Part shown: positions 10,098-21,859 of the stretch, piece by piece
How positions within the stretch are numbered: position 1 is the first letter of the stretch
Layout of the letters: every line of letters starts with the position of its first letter
Assembly: GCA_029721435.1 (NCBI GenBank)
Contig: CM056574.1
Location: 3,981,001 to 4,045,000, forward strand
Direction: 5' to 3'
Length of the DNA: 64,000 nucleotides
Source of the DNA: Gymnothorax reevesii
Taxonomy: Eukaryota; Chordata; Actinopteri; Anguilliformes; Muraenidae
Notes under the pieces: model-generated
What the model was told of the DNA's origin: nothing
Databases searched by the model: none
What the model saw: only the letters and a program-made list of their open reading frames with translations
Made by a program: the position numbers and the translations under genes

Positions 10098-11640
10098 TTA
10101 CTGTAAAAGTAAAACATTTTTTGTTACGGTAGAGAACACCAGTGCTGAAGTTGATTTTCCGGACAATGTTATCAATATGAAATTTAAATGATAGATTAGG
10201 GTCAAGCCAAAGGCCAAGATATTTAAGTCCTTCATTTTAAACAGATTTTGGACAAGTTGAGGTAGAAGTTTGTTTTTTGAATTGTACATGGTATTTATTG
10301 TCATGTAATCAACCAAGTCCTTGAATTTCAAAATGTTTAAGCAGATAAATAGCGCGTTAGTTGGCTCACGGTAAGGTTTATTACTGATTATTCTTATGGC
10401 TTTCTTTTGAAATAAAGTTATTGAATGTGTTTGTTTTACATGCGTTTCCCCCGACCTCAATGAAATATGTCATATATGAAGCTATTAATGAGTAATATAA
10501 AGTGGTTAATGAATATTGAGAGAGGAAATCTTGGGCTTTATACAGAATTGCAATGGATTTCGACATTTTGGATTTACATAATTTATGTGTGATTTCCAGC
10601 TTAATTTATCATCAATAATAGCTTGATATATCAATATCTTATTTTCACTTTCAGCATCCTTAGTTCAAAATTTTTAAAATTTCTCGTACAATAGATTTTT
10701 CTTTTGACGTGCATTCCGTAGCCCCTTTGTTATCCATGGTTTATTTACATACCGTTTGTTACCTTCTTTGGCCACAAGTGGGCAGTGTTTAGTGTGTAAC
10801 TTGGAAATAATGGAGATAATAATTCACATGACTGGTCTATATCCTCAACATAAATGTAGTTCCAGTTTTGAAGCAATAAGTCCCCTCTAAGATTTCCAAT
10901 GGTTACATTTGTTATTTTCCTTGTTAAGTTTCTTTTTTCATCATGATCATTTTTATCAACAGGTAATTCAAAGGCAGCAAAAAAGGCAAATGGTCACTGA
11001 CATCACTTATAAGTAAACCACCAGTTAAGTTGCCTTCAGTAACGTTTGTTAATATATTATCAATAAGTGTAGCTGTGTTCATAGTTATCCTGCTTGGATG
11101 TGTAAATGCTGGATACAGTCCCATACAAAACACAGAGTTAATGAATTTCATTATTTGCAATTGACTCAATGGATTTAAAAAATCTATATTAAAGTCTTCA
11201 CAAACAAATAGAAGCTAATTGCTATTGTGTTATACATTTCTGTCAGATTAATCCTCAAAAATATTAATGTTTGATCTAGAAGCTCTATAGACACAGCTAA
11301 TAATTATATTTTTTGATTTTTCACATTTAATCTCAACTGTGATTCCATGATATTTTCTAGGGAAAAGGACATATTTTTGACAATTTCGCATTGATGAATT
11401 GATTTAACATACAGTGCAATGCTCCCGCCCCATTAATTCATCCTGTTTCTAGAGAAAAAATTATATCCCTCAAGCTGGATAGCATCCTCTTGGTCATCTT
11501 TTAACCACGTTTCGGAAATTGCAATGGCTGGAAAATGTTGGTTGAAATTTTTTAAACAGTCCTGGAGTTTTGGAATCTTCATCGAGAGACTACTACTACT
11601 AAAGTGTATAAATTGTCTCATTTGTCATTGGATAATCCTC
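10098..11640 (-). pseudogene. LINE with endonuclease and C-terminus, RT core deleted
   Basis: Minus-strand pieces in order are as follows. 11433-11621 is the start of an APE-type endonuclease (IAISETWLKD, then EGYNFFSRNR). 10924-11169 is its end (NTATLIDNILTN, LLISDVSDHLPF; the SDH box is the catalytic His region). About 10700 has the post-endonuclease PW.TKGLRNA linker. 10098-10566 is the post-RT region (LTTLYYSLIASYMTYFIEV, QKKAIRIISNKPYREPTN, FKDLVDY). The fingers, motif A and YADD parts are missing between about 10570 and 10680, so the copy has an internal deletion and stops. The clade is not assigned; the C-terminus resembles that of the LINE at 15.4 kb. Confidence 0.7.
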
Positions 11641-11838
11641 AAATTGTTCCTCAATGACATATTTGCAATGTTGAATAATGTTGAGGAAAAAAAGTGATCT
11701 GGGTCTATATGACTGTATATTCCATGTTGTGAGATCTATGTTCAGTATAGTCAAAAGTTTTCAAACTGAGCTCCAGTGCAGAGGTAGATTGAATAGAGTC
11801 AGTTGACATTATATAATACTAAAAATCCTCATGCTGAG

Positions 11839-12600
11839 AAATGCAGTTGAGGTTGGAGAGAGAACTGGAAGAGAGAAGGATGCACTTGCAGTACGAATTG
11901 GAAATGAGGAAAAAATAGAAGCAGGTACTGTAACAAAATCTTTAGGACTTTCTGATCATTTTGATGCGGTTAAACACATCAGACTTTTACCTCCCTTCCT
12001 AGAAAATGATGTAGACCAATACTTTACCCATTTTTAAAAAATTGCTGAAAAATTGAAATGGCCAAAAGATGTTACAAAGTGTTCTTACTGGTAAATCTAA
12101 GAAAATCTATAACCAGTCATCTGTCCAACAGTGTTCTGATTATAATTTTGTCAAATCTGCCATTCTGAAGGGTTATGAATTGGTACCTGAGGCTTACAGG
12201 CAAAAATTTAGGAATTCTCACAACAAAGCCAGTCAAACTCATGTTGAATTTGGCAGGTTGAAGGAACAATTGTTTGATCAGTGGTGTTATTCCATGAAAG
12301 TTGAGAAAGATTTTGACAGAATGAGGCAAATTATTTTGGTTGTGGAATTCAAAAGTTGTATCCAGCCTTCTTTTGTCCAAAAGTCCACTTTTTTAAATTT
12401 TAAATCAAGTCTCAGTCCAAGACTTCTTCTAATAACACTTCTAAGGCCACTTCTGAGAGGAAACCTTCCAGTGAGAAGCAATCCTCTGATTCTTTACCCT
12501 CTGTGTCCTGCCAATACTGCAAAAAGCTAAGTCACCTTATTTCTGAGTGCTATGCTCTGAAGAGAAAGCAACAACGAGAAGAAACCAAGCCAACTGCTTT
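11839..12600 (+). pseudogene. gag: Gag of a Gmr1-like Ty3/Gypsy element, decayed
   Basis: The block starts within a coiled coil near 11839 and passes through RLLPPFLENDVDQYF. A stop follows at 12036, then a SCAN-like helical region at 12069-12380 (YELVPEAYRQKFRN, then VEFGRLKEQLFDQWC). The zinc knuckle near 12510-12550 reads CQYCKKLSHLISEC (C-x2-C-x4-H-x4-C), in a different frame from the SCAN-like part. Several frameshifts and the absence of a 5' LTR show a 5'-truncated dead copy. The knuckle binds RNA in intact relatives. Confidence 0.75.
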
Positions 12601-12617
12601 CACTAAGAGAGAATCTT

Positions 12618-13394
12618 GTGTCAATGGTCAGTTCGCCTGATCTTCTACCTTCTGTGTCTGATTCTGTTATGGAGGGTTTTGAGCCATTCATCACCGATGG
12701 TTTGGTCTCACTTTCACATGATTTTTCCTCATCTGCTCCTGTTCGAATTCTAAGGGATACTGGGTCTTCCCAATCTCTTATTCTTGCACATATTCCGCCT
12801 TTTCCGGACAAATCGTCTACTCAGACTAATGTCTTTATTCAAGGAGTAGAATGTGGTTTTAGAAGTGTACCTCTCCATAATGTTAATCTCAAATCAGTCT
12901 CTGGGCCTGTTACTGTTGGTGTTAGGTCTTCTCTTCCTTTCAAAGGTGTTCATTTGCTTCTTGGTAATGATCTTGCTGGGGATGTGGTTGTGCCCTTTCC
13001 TTTTGTAACTGACACTCCCTTGATTGATCAAGAATCTGACTCAATAGAGGAGGAAATTCCAGACCTCTATCATTCATGTGCAGTTACTCGTTCTATGGCC
13101 AAAAAGGCTGTTCAAGATGATGCTGACCTGGACTTTAACCTGGTTGACACCTTCATTGGGCAGTCTTTTCATCAGGAACCTTCCAGTCCTGAGATGTCTG
13201 GGGAATCTTCAGACTTGTCCTTGTCAGGTCATTCTAATGGCATTCTGTCTCGGGAACAACTTATTCATGAGCAACAACAAGCTTGTGATCTTGCGCTTCT
13301 TCTACCACAGGCTGCAAGTGAACAAGAGGCTACTCTAGTTCCTGTCTGTTTTTACTACAAAAATGGTGTGCATAAGAAAGTGGTGTCCACCTGA
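12618..13394 (+). pseudogene. Aspartic protease region of the Gmr1-like element
   Basis: The 258-aa frame carries the active-site box ILRDTGSSQSL (residues about 45-55), the flap region and the second structural box LLLGNDLAGD, both known from Gmr1-like and retroviral-type proteases. A linker rich in acidic residues leads to the integrase N-terminus. This reading frame is open through the protease itself. In intact relatives the enzyme cuts the Gag-Pol polyprotein. Confidence 0.75.
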
Positions 13395-14520
13395 AGTTTT
13401 TGCAGATGAAAAGTGGTTGATCACCCATCAAATTGTTCTTCCAAAGTCTTATCGTCAAGAAACTCTTAGTCTGGCCCATGATAATCCTATGTCAGGTCAT
13501 TTGGGTATCAAGAAGACCCTTCAACATGTCAGGAACCATTTCTTCTAGCCTTCCATGAGGTCCGAAGTACAGGAGTACAGCAAATCCTGTCATACTTGTT
13601 AAATGGTTAAGAAGCCAAACCAGAAAATGCCAAAGGCTCGACTAAAGCCCATTCCCGCTTTTGAAGAACCTTCCAGTCGGATCATCATCCACTGTGTTGG
13701 ACCATTGCCGAAGACTAGGTCTGGTTATGAGTACTTACTGACTATCATGTGTGCTTCCACCCAGTTTCCTGAGGAAATTCCACTTCGTAACATTAAGTCG
13801 AAGACCATCATCAAGGCTCTTACTAAGTTTTTCTGCTTTGTTGGTCTTCCTAAGTCTATTCAGTCTGATCAAGGGTCATATTTCATGTCTGGCAAATTTC
13901 AACAAGTTGTACATGAATTTGGTATTAAACAATACAGGTCATCACCTTACCATCCTGAAAGTCAGGGTGCTTTGGAGAGGTTCCATCAAATCCTGAAGAA
14001 CATAAGGACCTACTGCCTTGACACAGAGAAAGACTGGGACTGTCCATCTTCTTCTGTTTGCTGCCCGTGAAGCTGTTCAGCAGTCTCTTGGGCTCATTCC
14101 TTTTGAGCTTGTTTTTGGGCATACAGTCCATAGACCTTTGAAGCTTCTGAAGGAAAAGTTGCTGGCCGAAGATGATGTCCCAATGAACTTGCTTCAGTAT
14201 GTCTCTGACTTCCGTAATTGTCACTCTAAGGCTTGTGACTTTGTTAAGTCTAATCTCAAAGAAGCTCAGGGCAAAATGAAAGCTAGATATATTTCAAAAG
14301 ATCAAAGTTTTAAAACTGGTGAAAAAGTCTTTGCACTTTTATCAGTTCCTGGAAACCCTCTAAGGGCCCGATATTTTGGCCCTTACACTGTCCTCAGAAA
14401 GGTCAGTGATCTAAATTACATATTTTAACTCCTGGAAGGAGGAAACAAAAACAAATGTGTCACATCAACATGCTGAAAGAATACATTGATAGAGACACTC
14501 AGCAAAAGCCAGTCAATATG
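13363..14520 (+). pseudogene. Integrase of the Gmr1-like element, decayed
   Basis: The His half of the zinc-binding module is at 13363-13548 (LAHDNPMSGHLGIKKT), and the Cys pair follows near 13590 (SCHTC). The catalytic core is at 13603-14070, with QSDQG as the second Asp and PESQGALER as the Glu. The first catalytic Asp is replaced by His (IIHCVGPLP; the copy at 57.3 kb has VDCVGPLP). There are stops after NHFF and after CHTC, and a frameshift before 14018. The C-terminal FGPYTVLRKV is the GPY/F module. The order protease then integrase, with no RT between, is the Gmr1 arrangement. The copy ends at about 14790 before any RT. Confidence 0.75.
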
Positions 14521-14790
14521 GTAAATACAGTCGAACTGGAAAATTCTGGAGAAGATTGTGACTGCCCCTTAGAAAATGAATCTGGTCCAGTCAAACTTGA
14601 AAATTCAGTCATTCTTCCAAATATTGACGCCAAGTTGTCCCACCTGGATCCATTTCAACAACAACAACAGCTAAAGCAGCTCATAATTGAATATAGTCAC
14701 ATATTCCCTGACGTTCTATCAGCTGAGAAAGTAATTTTAACACCCATCCTTGCCAGCGGGTGGGTCACCCTTTACATTGATTACAGCATT
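14521..14790 (+). pseudogene. Integrase-RT linker of the Gmr1-like element, 3' end of the copy
   Basis: The frame 14455-14793 (CHINMLKEYIDRD, then DPFQQQQQLKQLIIEYSHIF) matches in position the linker that joins GPY/F to RT in the 58.1-58.4 kb copy. The copy stops at 14790 next to a T-rich run, which is the border with the next LINE. No RT or 3' LTR follows. Confidence 0.6.
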
Positions 14791-14794
14791 TAAT

Positions 14795-16210
14795 CTTTTT
14801 TTTTTCTTTTTTTTAAAATTATTTTATTTCAGCATGATTGTAAACATTTCATGACAATTTCAACACGACACAACATGTATCATGACCGAAAGGGTTGCGG
14901 GAGAAGCGAAATCGCTTATCAGAGTCCCGCCCCCAGCTTCCAGAAAAAACAGTTTGGTAATGGTTAAAATATCATAAGGATTATAAATCACAGCAGAGTT
15001 AATGTCCATGTACGCTACGTTTTAACGTCAGAAAGTAAGATCATGAAGTTTATGAATATCATCAGAATTAGAATTGCTAATTAAGTGAGTGTTTATATAA
15101 CTTAGATTCAAATGCCACTCTTGATCCAAAGCGACATTATCCCGAAAACCCCATTCTCGATCATTCGATTTGTTCCAGCTAATTTGGAGTAGATGAGAGG
15201 AAGCACATCCTCATGTCCAGGACTGTCAAACACAGCGAACGACACTTTCCCCATGAATCCATGACGTAACCGGCCGGGAATGTCCCATCCGGGCATGTCG
15301 GGCATGTGAGTTGCCTTTCGGACAGTTAGTCTGAAGCGTCCAGTGACAGGATACAATTAACAAAATACAATTAACAAGATTGAGCATGTTTATAGTTACT
15401 CAGGTATGCACATTTCAACAAATATTTGAAGACCTTCAGCTCTCCAGCCATCCTTATATTATCATCAAGTACATTCCATGCCCTGACTCCAGCCACAGAT
15501 AGGGAATGCTCCCTACGAGTCGTTCTGACCTTGCTTGATTGTAATAACATCCTACTTCTGGTGTGCTGCATGCAGTCACGCTGAAGAAATAGGTTTTGTA
15601 CATTTTTGGGCAAACAATTTTTATATCCCAAGTAGACCAGTTGCAAGGAGTTGAATTTTACTATATCCTGTAATTTAAGAAGCTTTGCCTTAATAAACAA
15701 ATCATTTGTATGAGTTCCATACGGAACGCAATAAATAATTCTAAGGGCCTTTTTTTGTAGTTTAAATAAAGGTTCTATTGTATTTTTGTCAGTGTGACCC
15801 CACACTTCAGCGCAGTAATGTAGATGGGGTGCTATGAGGGCTGAATAGATTATTTTAAGAGACTTAAGGTTTAATAATTTCTGCATTTTCTAAAGAATAC
15901 ATACACTTTTAGCTAACTTTCTTTGAACTAAATTTACATGCGGTTTCCAGCTTAAGAGATTATCTATCATAACACCCAAAACTTTATATACGTTTACTCT
16001 TTCAATGCTGATACCATTAACTTTTAAGTCTATGTCGTCCTTTAGGCCTTTTTTCCCAAATATCATAAATTTGGTCTTGGTAAGATTTAATGATAGTTTG
16101 TTTACATTAAACCACGAGTGAAGTTTAGACATTTCATTATTAGCCAATTTGACTAATTGGTTGAGATCAGCACCAGAGCAAAAAATAGTCGTGAAAGGCA
16201 TAGTTTTCAC
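14795..16210 (-). pseudogene. LINE fragment (second half of RT to 3' UTR)
   Basis: Minus-strand 15890-16210 starts just after the YADD position (TTIFCSGADLNQL, then HSWFNVNKLSLNLTKTKFM) and 15371-15886 continues with LIAPHLHYCAEVWG and QKKALRIIYCVPYGTHTNDL to the C-terminus ending SNYKHAQSC. The two are in different frames. 14795-15365 is a likely 3' UTR with ccgaaagggttgcgggagaa and cccgccccc. It resembles the LINE at 10.1-11.6 kb. The 5' part is cut by the Tc1 fragment. Confidence 0.7.
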
Positions 16211-16214
16211 ATTT

Positions 16215-16735
16215 TTTATTTCTTCACTCGCTGAACCGTCCCATATGGTTTGAAGTTAATTCCAAAGAGATTCTTTCTATGTTACAACAGATTTTCTCAA
16301 TCGGATTAAGACCTGGACTTTGAGCAGGCCAACTCATAACTTTTATGCCACCAGATGTAATTTTTTCAGATAGAGATACTTCTGAGTGGTGCAAGAATTG
16401 TGTTTAGTGACATTGAAATGTTGAAAATAAAATCCCTGACCAATCAGTCTCTTTCCAGATGCTGCTTCGTGCCTCACAAAGATGCTGGGCTACTTCTTTT
16501 AATCAGCGATTGCTGATTTTATGAGATCACTGGCTCCTTTCAAACAGACTGAACCCCAAACCATAATATTACCACCTCCATGTTTTACTGAAGGGATTAA
16601 ACAGACATTTTCATTTTCCAACTCAACAGTGCATAAATGTTCTGCAATTGGGTGAGAAAAATTCAAATTATGACTCACCTGTCGAAAAGACTTGCTCCCA
16701 GTCCATTTGTGTCCAATCCTTGAATTTCATGGCAA
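16215..16735 (-). pseudogene. Tc1-like transposase fragment
   Basis: The reverse complement of 16261-16380 reads IKVMSWPAQSPGLNPIEKIC, the end of the catalytic region of Tc1-type transposases with the last acidic residue in NPIE. The more upstream part (16400-16700) keeps weak similarity (WYYGLGF-like words) but is full of stops. No terminal inverted repeats are recognised. Tc1 transposases cut and paste at TA sites; this fragment cannot. Confidence 0.6.
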
Positions 16736-16742
16736 ATTTGAT

Positions 16743-16765
16743 CCCCCCCCCCCCCCCCCCCCCCC
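16743..16765. repeat. Run of 23 C
   Basis: A perfect 23-base C run lies between the Tc1 fragment and the L2 3' region. It is G-quadruplex-prone on the other strand and liable to assembly or sequencing error. Confidence 0.9.
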
Positions 16766-16944
16766 ATATTGCCAGCTCTTAGCAGCAACACAACCAATCA
16801 GACCATTTTCACAAAGAGGTCTAGAAATAGCAGATCTTGATACTTTCATCGCTTTACTTCTGGTGCTGTTGATATCATCGGGTTGTCTTACTGTCAACCG
16901 CGGTTTTTTTTTTAATTTTTTTTTTTTATTTGTCACAAATTCAA

Positions 16945-17703
16945 AATTCAAATTCAATTTATTTGAATAGCGCTTTTCACAGATAAACTGTCACAAAGAC
17001 GCTTTACAGTCAGATGAGTCACTGAAAGGGCAGAGCCCAGCCTATTCCCCACTACAGCAAATGAGGCAAAAAACTCCCAGGAGGGAGAAAAATCCTCCAA
17101 CAGTGGTGAGAAAAAACTCCCCAGTGGGAAGAAATCTCAGGAGGAACCCGGCTATAGTGGGGAAGCCCATCCTCCGCGGGCTGGCTAATTAATAACAAGA
17201 TCATGACAATAGAGTTCCATTAAAGTCCATCTAAACAGTGCTATCAGTTGCTCCAGGAAGTGGCATGCCGAGGATGGTGCAGAACTGGATCAGGACCGCA
17301 TCAGGACAGCAGCAGCCAGAGCTCATGGTGAGGGACAGGGCTCGGATGATCCAGGAGTCAGGGTTGTGGAGGGAAAGATCCTCGGAGTGAGGCAGAAAAA
17401 AGTGAGGTGAGGAACTGGATAGAAACTACTACGTATTAATAAAAATACAGTCCTGTATCATGTGCCAAATGAGAATTTTGGAGCTGACTGGTCAGGAAAC
17501 AGTCAACACCGCTCCATCCACTTCCTGCAGCACAGAGGCCCTACACTTATTCCAGGAAGATCACTTCAGATTTTCTAGACACTAGTACCATATGGACCTC
17601 CCCGTAGACTAAGGCTGTAGCAAGCCCCACTGGCACCGTTAATGCATGCTCAGTGCCACCGGTTCCACATGGATTTACATAACACTGGCTTCCAATATCG
17701 TGA
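16945..17703 (-). repeat. L2-group LINE 3' region, downstream part
   Basis: The words aaattcaatttatttgaata and gcgcttttcacagata start a conserved fish LINE 3' region; on the minus strand this is the distal 3' UTR. No ORF. The same LINE continues beyond the solo LTR (17704-18203) at 18208. Confidence 0.55.
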
Positions 17704-18203
17704 TGTAATGTGAATATAGGCCACTGGATGGCAGTATTTACCTTTTTTTTGTTAAGCTCAGACTGGAGCTAGGTTTGGGAATGTTTCGGGCATGTCTGAA
17801 ACAAGTCCCAGAGAAAAGAAAAAAAAAAGTCTAAAAGGTGGGAGGGGTCTGCAAAAGAGTATATAAAGGGGAGAATTGAGACAGTAAAGTCGTAGGAGAA
17901 ATTGCAAGAAGAAGGATACACGTGACCAGACCTGTCATTCTGTTCAAGACCTGTGAAGTTTCTTTTGTGGATTTTTGCCTGTGTTTGAGCATTTTCCTCA
18001 CCCAGGACATCACCAAGCCACCCCACCAAAAAGGGACTGTAAATATTTCTGTTTTTTTGTCTTGTTTATCAATCTTGGTCAGTAGCGTAGTTAGTTGTTT
18101 AGTTGTCTGTTCATTAAATGTTTTTAAGTTTTTAAAACTGTATCTGTCATCCCTTGCTGTTGCTGTTGTGTTGTAAATGTAATAACAAATTGGGGCCATA
18201 ACA
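17704..18203 (+). repeat. Solo LTR of the 7.6-kb Gypsy family, flanked by GTGA
   Basis: It starts tgtaatgtg and ends ggggccataaca, with the same internal words as the LTRs at 7593 and 63360. The 4-bp direct repeat GTGA lies on both sides (17700-17703 and 18204-18207). No gag or PBS follows, so recombination between two LTRs has removed the body. It interrupts the 3' region of an L2-group LINE. Confidence 0.85.
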
Positions 18204-18207
18204 GTGA

Positions 18208-19990
18208 ATATATCATAAATCAAGGTTGTAGTCAGTCCACCAGAGCCAACACATAACTAATCATAAACTAATCAAAGGCTTGACTAAAAAAAGTTTTCAG
18301 CCTACTCTTGATGATAGAGAGTGTGTCCGAAGCCCGAATTTGTCTTGGGAGATTGTTCCATAAAATTGGTGCTTTGTAAGAGAATGCTCTGCCTCCAAGT
18401 GTAATTCTAGGTATATTTGGAATTTTCAAGTAGTCAGCACCTTGTGAACGAAGTAATCTTGGTGGGGAGTAAGGAATAAGAAGACTGCAAAGATATTCTG
18501 GGGCCAAGTCATTTAAAGCTTTGTAAGTTAGTAATAATATTTTGTACTCAATTCTAAATTTTACAGGCAGCCAATGAAGATTTTTCAGCACCGGGCTAAT
18601 GTGATCATATTTCTTAGTCCTAGTCAGAACCCTAGCTGCAGCATTCTGCACTAATTGAAGACGTTTCAGGGCTGAGCTGGTGCAACCAGACAGTAAGACA
18701 TTGCAATAGTCCAGCCGAGAAGACACAAATGCGTGAACCAATTTTTCAGCATCTTGAAGAAGAGACAACATTTTTCTAAGTTTAGATATGTTTCGAAGAT
18801 GGAAAAAAGCCACTCGGATGATATTGTTGATGTGAGCCTGGAAAGAGAGTTCTGAAACAAGAGTCACCCCAAGGTTTTTAACGACAGCTCTGGCAGAAAC
18901 AGAGAGGCATCTAAGCTAAGAGAAAACTTAATGAACTAGTCTCTAAGAGATTTGGGACCCAGTACCAATATTTCAGTCTTATCTGGGTTTAGTGAAAGAA
19001 AATTTTGTGCCATCCAAGCTTTCACAGCTTTAAGACACATCTCTAATCTAGTAACTGGATCATATTCACCCGGTTTAAAGGATATATAGAGCTGCGTGTC
19101 GTCTGCATAACAATGGTATTTAACATCAAGTCTACTTATGATATTTCCAAGGGGAAGCATGTATAGAGAAAAAAGCAAAGGGCCCAGAACAGATCCTTGA
19201 GGTATTCCAAAGTTAACCTTGGAATACTCTGAACACTTGTTATTTACCCGGACAAACTGAGATCTATCAAACAGATAAGACTTAAACCATGAAAGGGCAA
19301 GTCCAGAAATACCAACTAATTTTTCCAACCTACGAAGAAGAATATGGTGGTCTACAGTATCAAAGGCGGCACTTAAATCGAGAAGGACGAGAACAGAAGT
19401 GCGGCCACTATCCATAGAGAGAAGCAGATCATTTACTACAACAGTGAGGGATGTTTCAGTGCTGTGATGCTTTCTATAGGCAGACTAAAAACTGTCAAAT
19501 ACCTCATTAGTTTGCAGGAAAGAAGAGAGCTGTTGGGCGACACATTTTTCAAGGATCTTAGATAAAAATATGAGGTTTGAGATTGGCCCATAATTGGCTA
19601 GGACTGTGGGATCCAAATCTGGTTTTTTAAGCAGCAGCTTGATTTCTGCCATCTTAAATGAAGTGGGAACAATCCCTGAAATCAGAGAAGTATTAATTAT
19701 GTGAAGAATTGGGCCACCAAGAATGGGCAGGAGTTCTTTCATCAGCTTTGTGGGAATGGGATCCAAGATACAAGTAGATGATTTGGAAGTAACAACTAAT
19801 TTGGCTAGTTCACTCAGGGATATAGGAGAAAGGGACTCAAACTGGTTTGTGTGCAATGTGGAAGACTCCATATCATAAGAAACGCCATCACAAACTGGTG
19901 AGGAAGCAGTGATCTTCTCTCTAATTCCAATAATTTTGCCATTAAAGAAATTTAAAAAATCATCACTGCTGCAAGAGACTGGAATTTGAG
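18208..19990 (-). pseudogene. L2-group LINE reverse transcriptase, two stops short of open
   Basis: Minus-strand pieces: 19485-19871 (fingers, CILDPIPTKLMKELL), 18936-19415 (motif A LLDLSAAFDTVDHH; motif B FGIPQGSVLGPLLF; catalytic YADDTQLY) and 18268-18867 (post-RT region SSRLDYCNVLLSG, LQLVQNAAARVLTRT, then WNNLPRQIRAS). All RT motifs are intact, but the pieces are separated by a stop near 19486 (in FDSF/stop) and by a shift near 18900. RT copies LINE RNA at the nicked target. The endonuclease is missing upstream. The LDYCN/WNNLP C-terminus fits the L2 (or Rex1-related) group. Confidence 0.8.
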
Positions 19991-20724
19991 GGTTACTTGC
20001 AGCATGACTTAGTTAACTTAGCCACAATTTTGAAATCGAAGAAATCGAGAATTATTTTTATTTTCCTGCATGAGATTTAAAAAGTAACAGGACCATGGAA
20101 TAACTGGAGTTTAGTGGAGCGCCATTTGCGTTCTAGTTGCGTTCTGCCCCGAAATCTGCGACATACACTCTTTTAGTAAATCAGACGTGACACCTGGCGA
20201 ACGATGATATTTACACCAGAATCTACACCAGATCCTATGCAAGCTTGATAAATGAGAGCCATTGAGAGAAGCCTAACTTGACTGAGATAGCAGCTCTGAG
20301 TCTTTCTTTATAGTGTGTGATGACATTGGAGGGAACATGGCACAATATGTACTTAGCACCATTCAAAACACAACGGTATGTACTGTATTTGTGGCAAATT
20401 TAAGAATCGATTGATTTTTATTGCTTTTCCAAAGAGGCACGAGTGCAAACAAATTAAAACGTGTGCTATTGTAATCCTGACCTGCGCCATTGTGAACGCG
20501 CCAAGCACTTCAGTAATAACAAACGTTCAGCTGTTTGTGATGTGTTCAGTGACACTTGACTTGTTCTTTTGGGTGCGGTCAATACCCAAACAAAAAAAAA
20601 AGAAAAAAGCTACTGCATCAAGAGAATGGAACGGCTTGTGACACAGGAGAGGGAAAAAGAGCCATTGGCATGCTACGGCCAGGTCTCAGCCACCGAGAGG
20701 TGGTGTGTCATTTGCACTGTCACC

Positions 20725-21330
20725 GTTCCTGTGATTTTCAATACAGCCGCCACAGCAGCCATCTTGAATTTGGTTTCCATTGATGTCAAGGAAAAAAAAT
20801 GATCCGATCAAGTTAACATTCGGTGTGTAAGTTGATAATGAATAGAGAAAGCTTAACTTCAAGAATGGGTGCAGTCCCATTTTCAATAAGACTACCTTGG
20901 CAGCCATCTTGAATTTGAATTTCATCAATTTCAAGCAGGATGGATGATCTGATCAATTTCATATTTGCTGTCAGTGCTAGTGGCCGGTAGAAGGTTCCTT
21001 TTGAAAAGGAGCGTGCTGCGATTTTCAATATGGCCACCACGGCAGCTAGCATAAATTTTGTTCCTGCTGATTTCAGGGGAAACCAATGATAACTTCAGCG
21101 CTGTAGGCAACTATAGTTGCCCAATGATGCAAAATATCAAAATCAGATGCTGTTGAAAACCTATCATGTGGCAACATTTTTAATCCCTTGAAATTTTATT
21201 CAGCGCTCAAAGAGTAAAATTGATATTTGCTGCGCGTGTTGTTGGTGGGATGAGGAAGGCTCCTTTTGAAAATGGAGACGGTGGGATTTTCAGTATCACC
21301 GTCGTCGCAGCAATTTTATATTTGGTTTCC
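20725..21330 (+). repeat. Tandem array of about 145-bp units (left arm)
   Basis: A motif of the form gattttcaatatggcc...ggcagccatcttgaatttg occurs at about 20732, 20878, 21021 and 21284. The first three spacings are 145 bp. The last is 263 bp, because a 120-bp MITE lies in it. The mirror array is in the right arm near 35450-36050. No protein. Confidence 0.6.
21092..21215 (-). mobile_element. Short MITE related to the one at 28.6 kb (left arm)
   Basis: It contains the perfect 16-nt palindrome ggcaactatagttgcc split by one base context (ggcaactatagttgccc at about 21107), atcaaaatcagatgctgttg and aaaacctatcatgtggcaac, words also found at 28.6-28.8 kb and near 51.99 kb. Its length equals the excess in the tandem array, so it inserted into a unit. 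Confidence 0.6.
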
Positions 21331-21859
21331 GTTCTTTTTTGATTAAAATGAAAAGAATCAACCAATCAAATTTCAGTTGTCGAGATATTTATGGTGTATT
21401 TTCGTGGTAAGGTTAATTTGAATGGCTGCTGTCACGTCATAAACCATGCAAATATCAGTGGCGTTAAGCGTCTATGCATTGACTTTGAATGTAATCTGTT
21501 GTGCGAAAAATTTGTTTCGCGTCCGGTGTGGATGTGGCTTTAGAAGCTCTGACAGAAGGAAACGCTGTTAAAAGCAGCGGCATACACTGCTGAAGTGGAT
21601 TGGTAGAATCCGGACAAAAAATTGATCACAGAAAAGAATCCTTTCAGATGGTTTTTCTGTTGCTGACAAAAAAGCTGAACAATGCAGTTCAGTTTGATGC
21701 AATGATGCAAAAACTTTTTTTAATATATTCCACTTACAGTGTAAAATATGATATTGTATATAATAAAGTCAAAACGTTATGTATGTCTGTTCTACCCAAA
21801 GGGAAAATAATTTCAAATACCCCAAAAGTTTTTTGAATGGTTCCCGCTTGGCATTTGTA

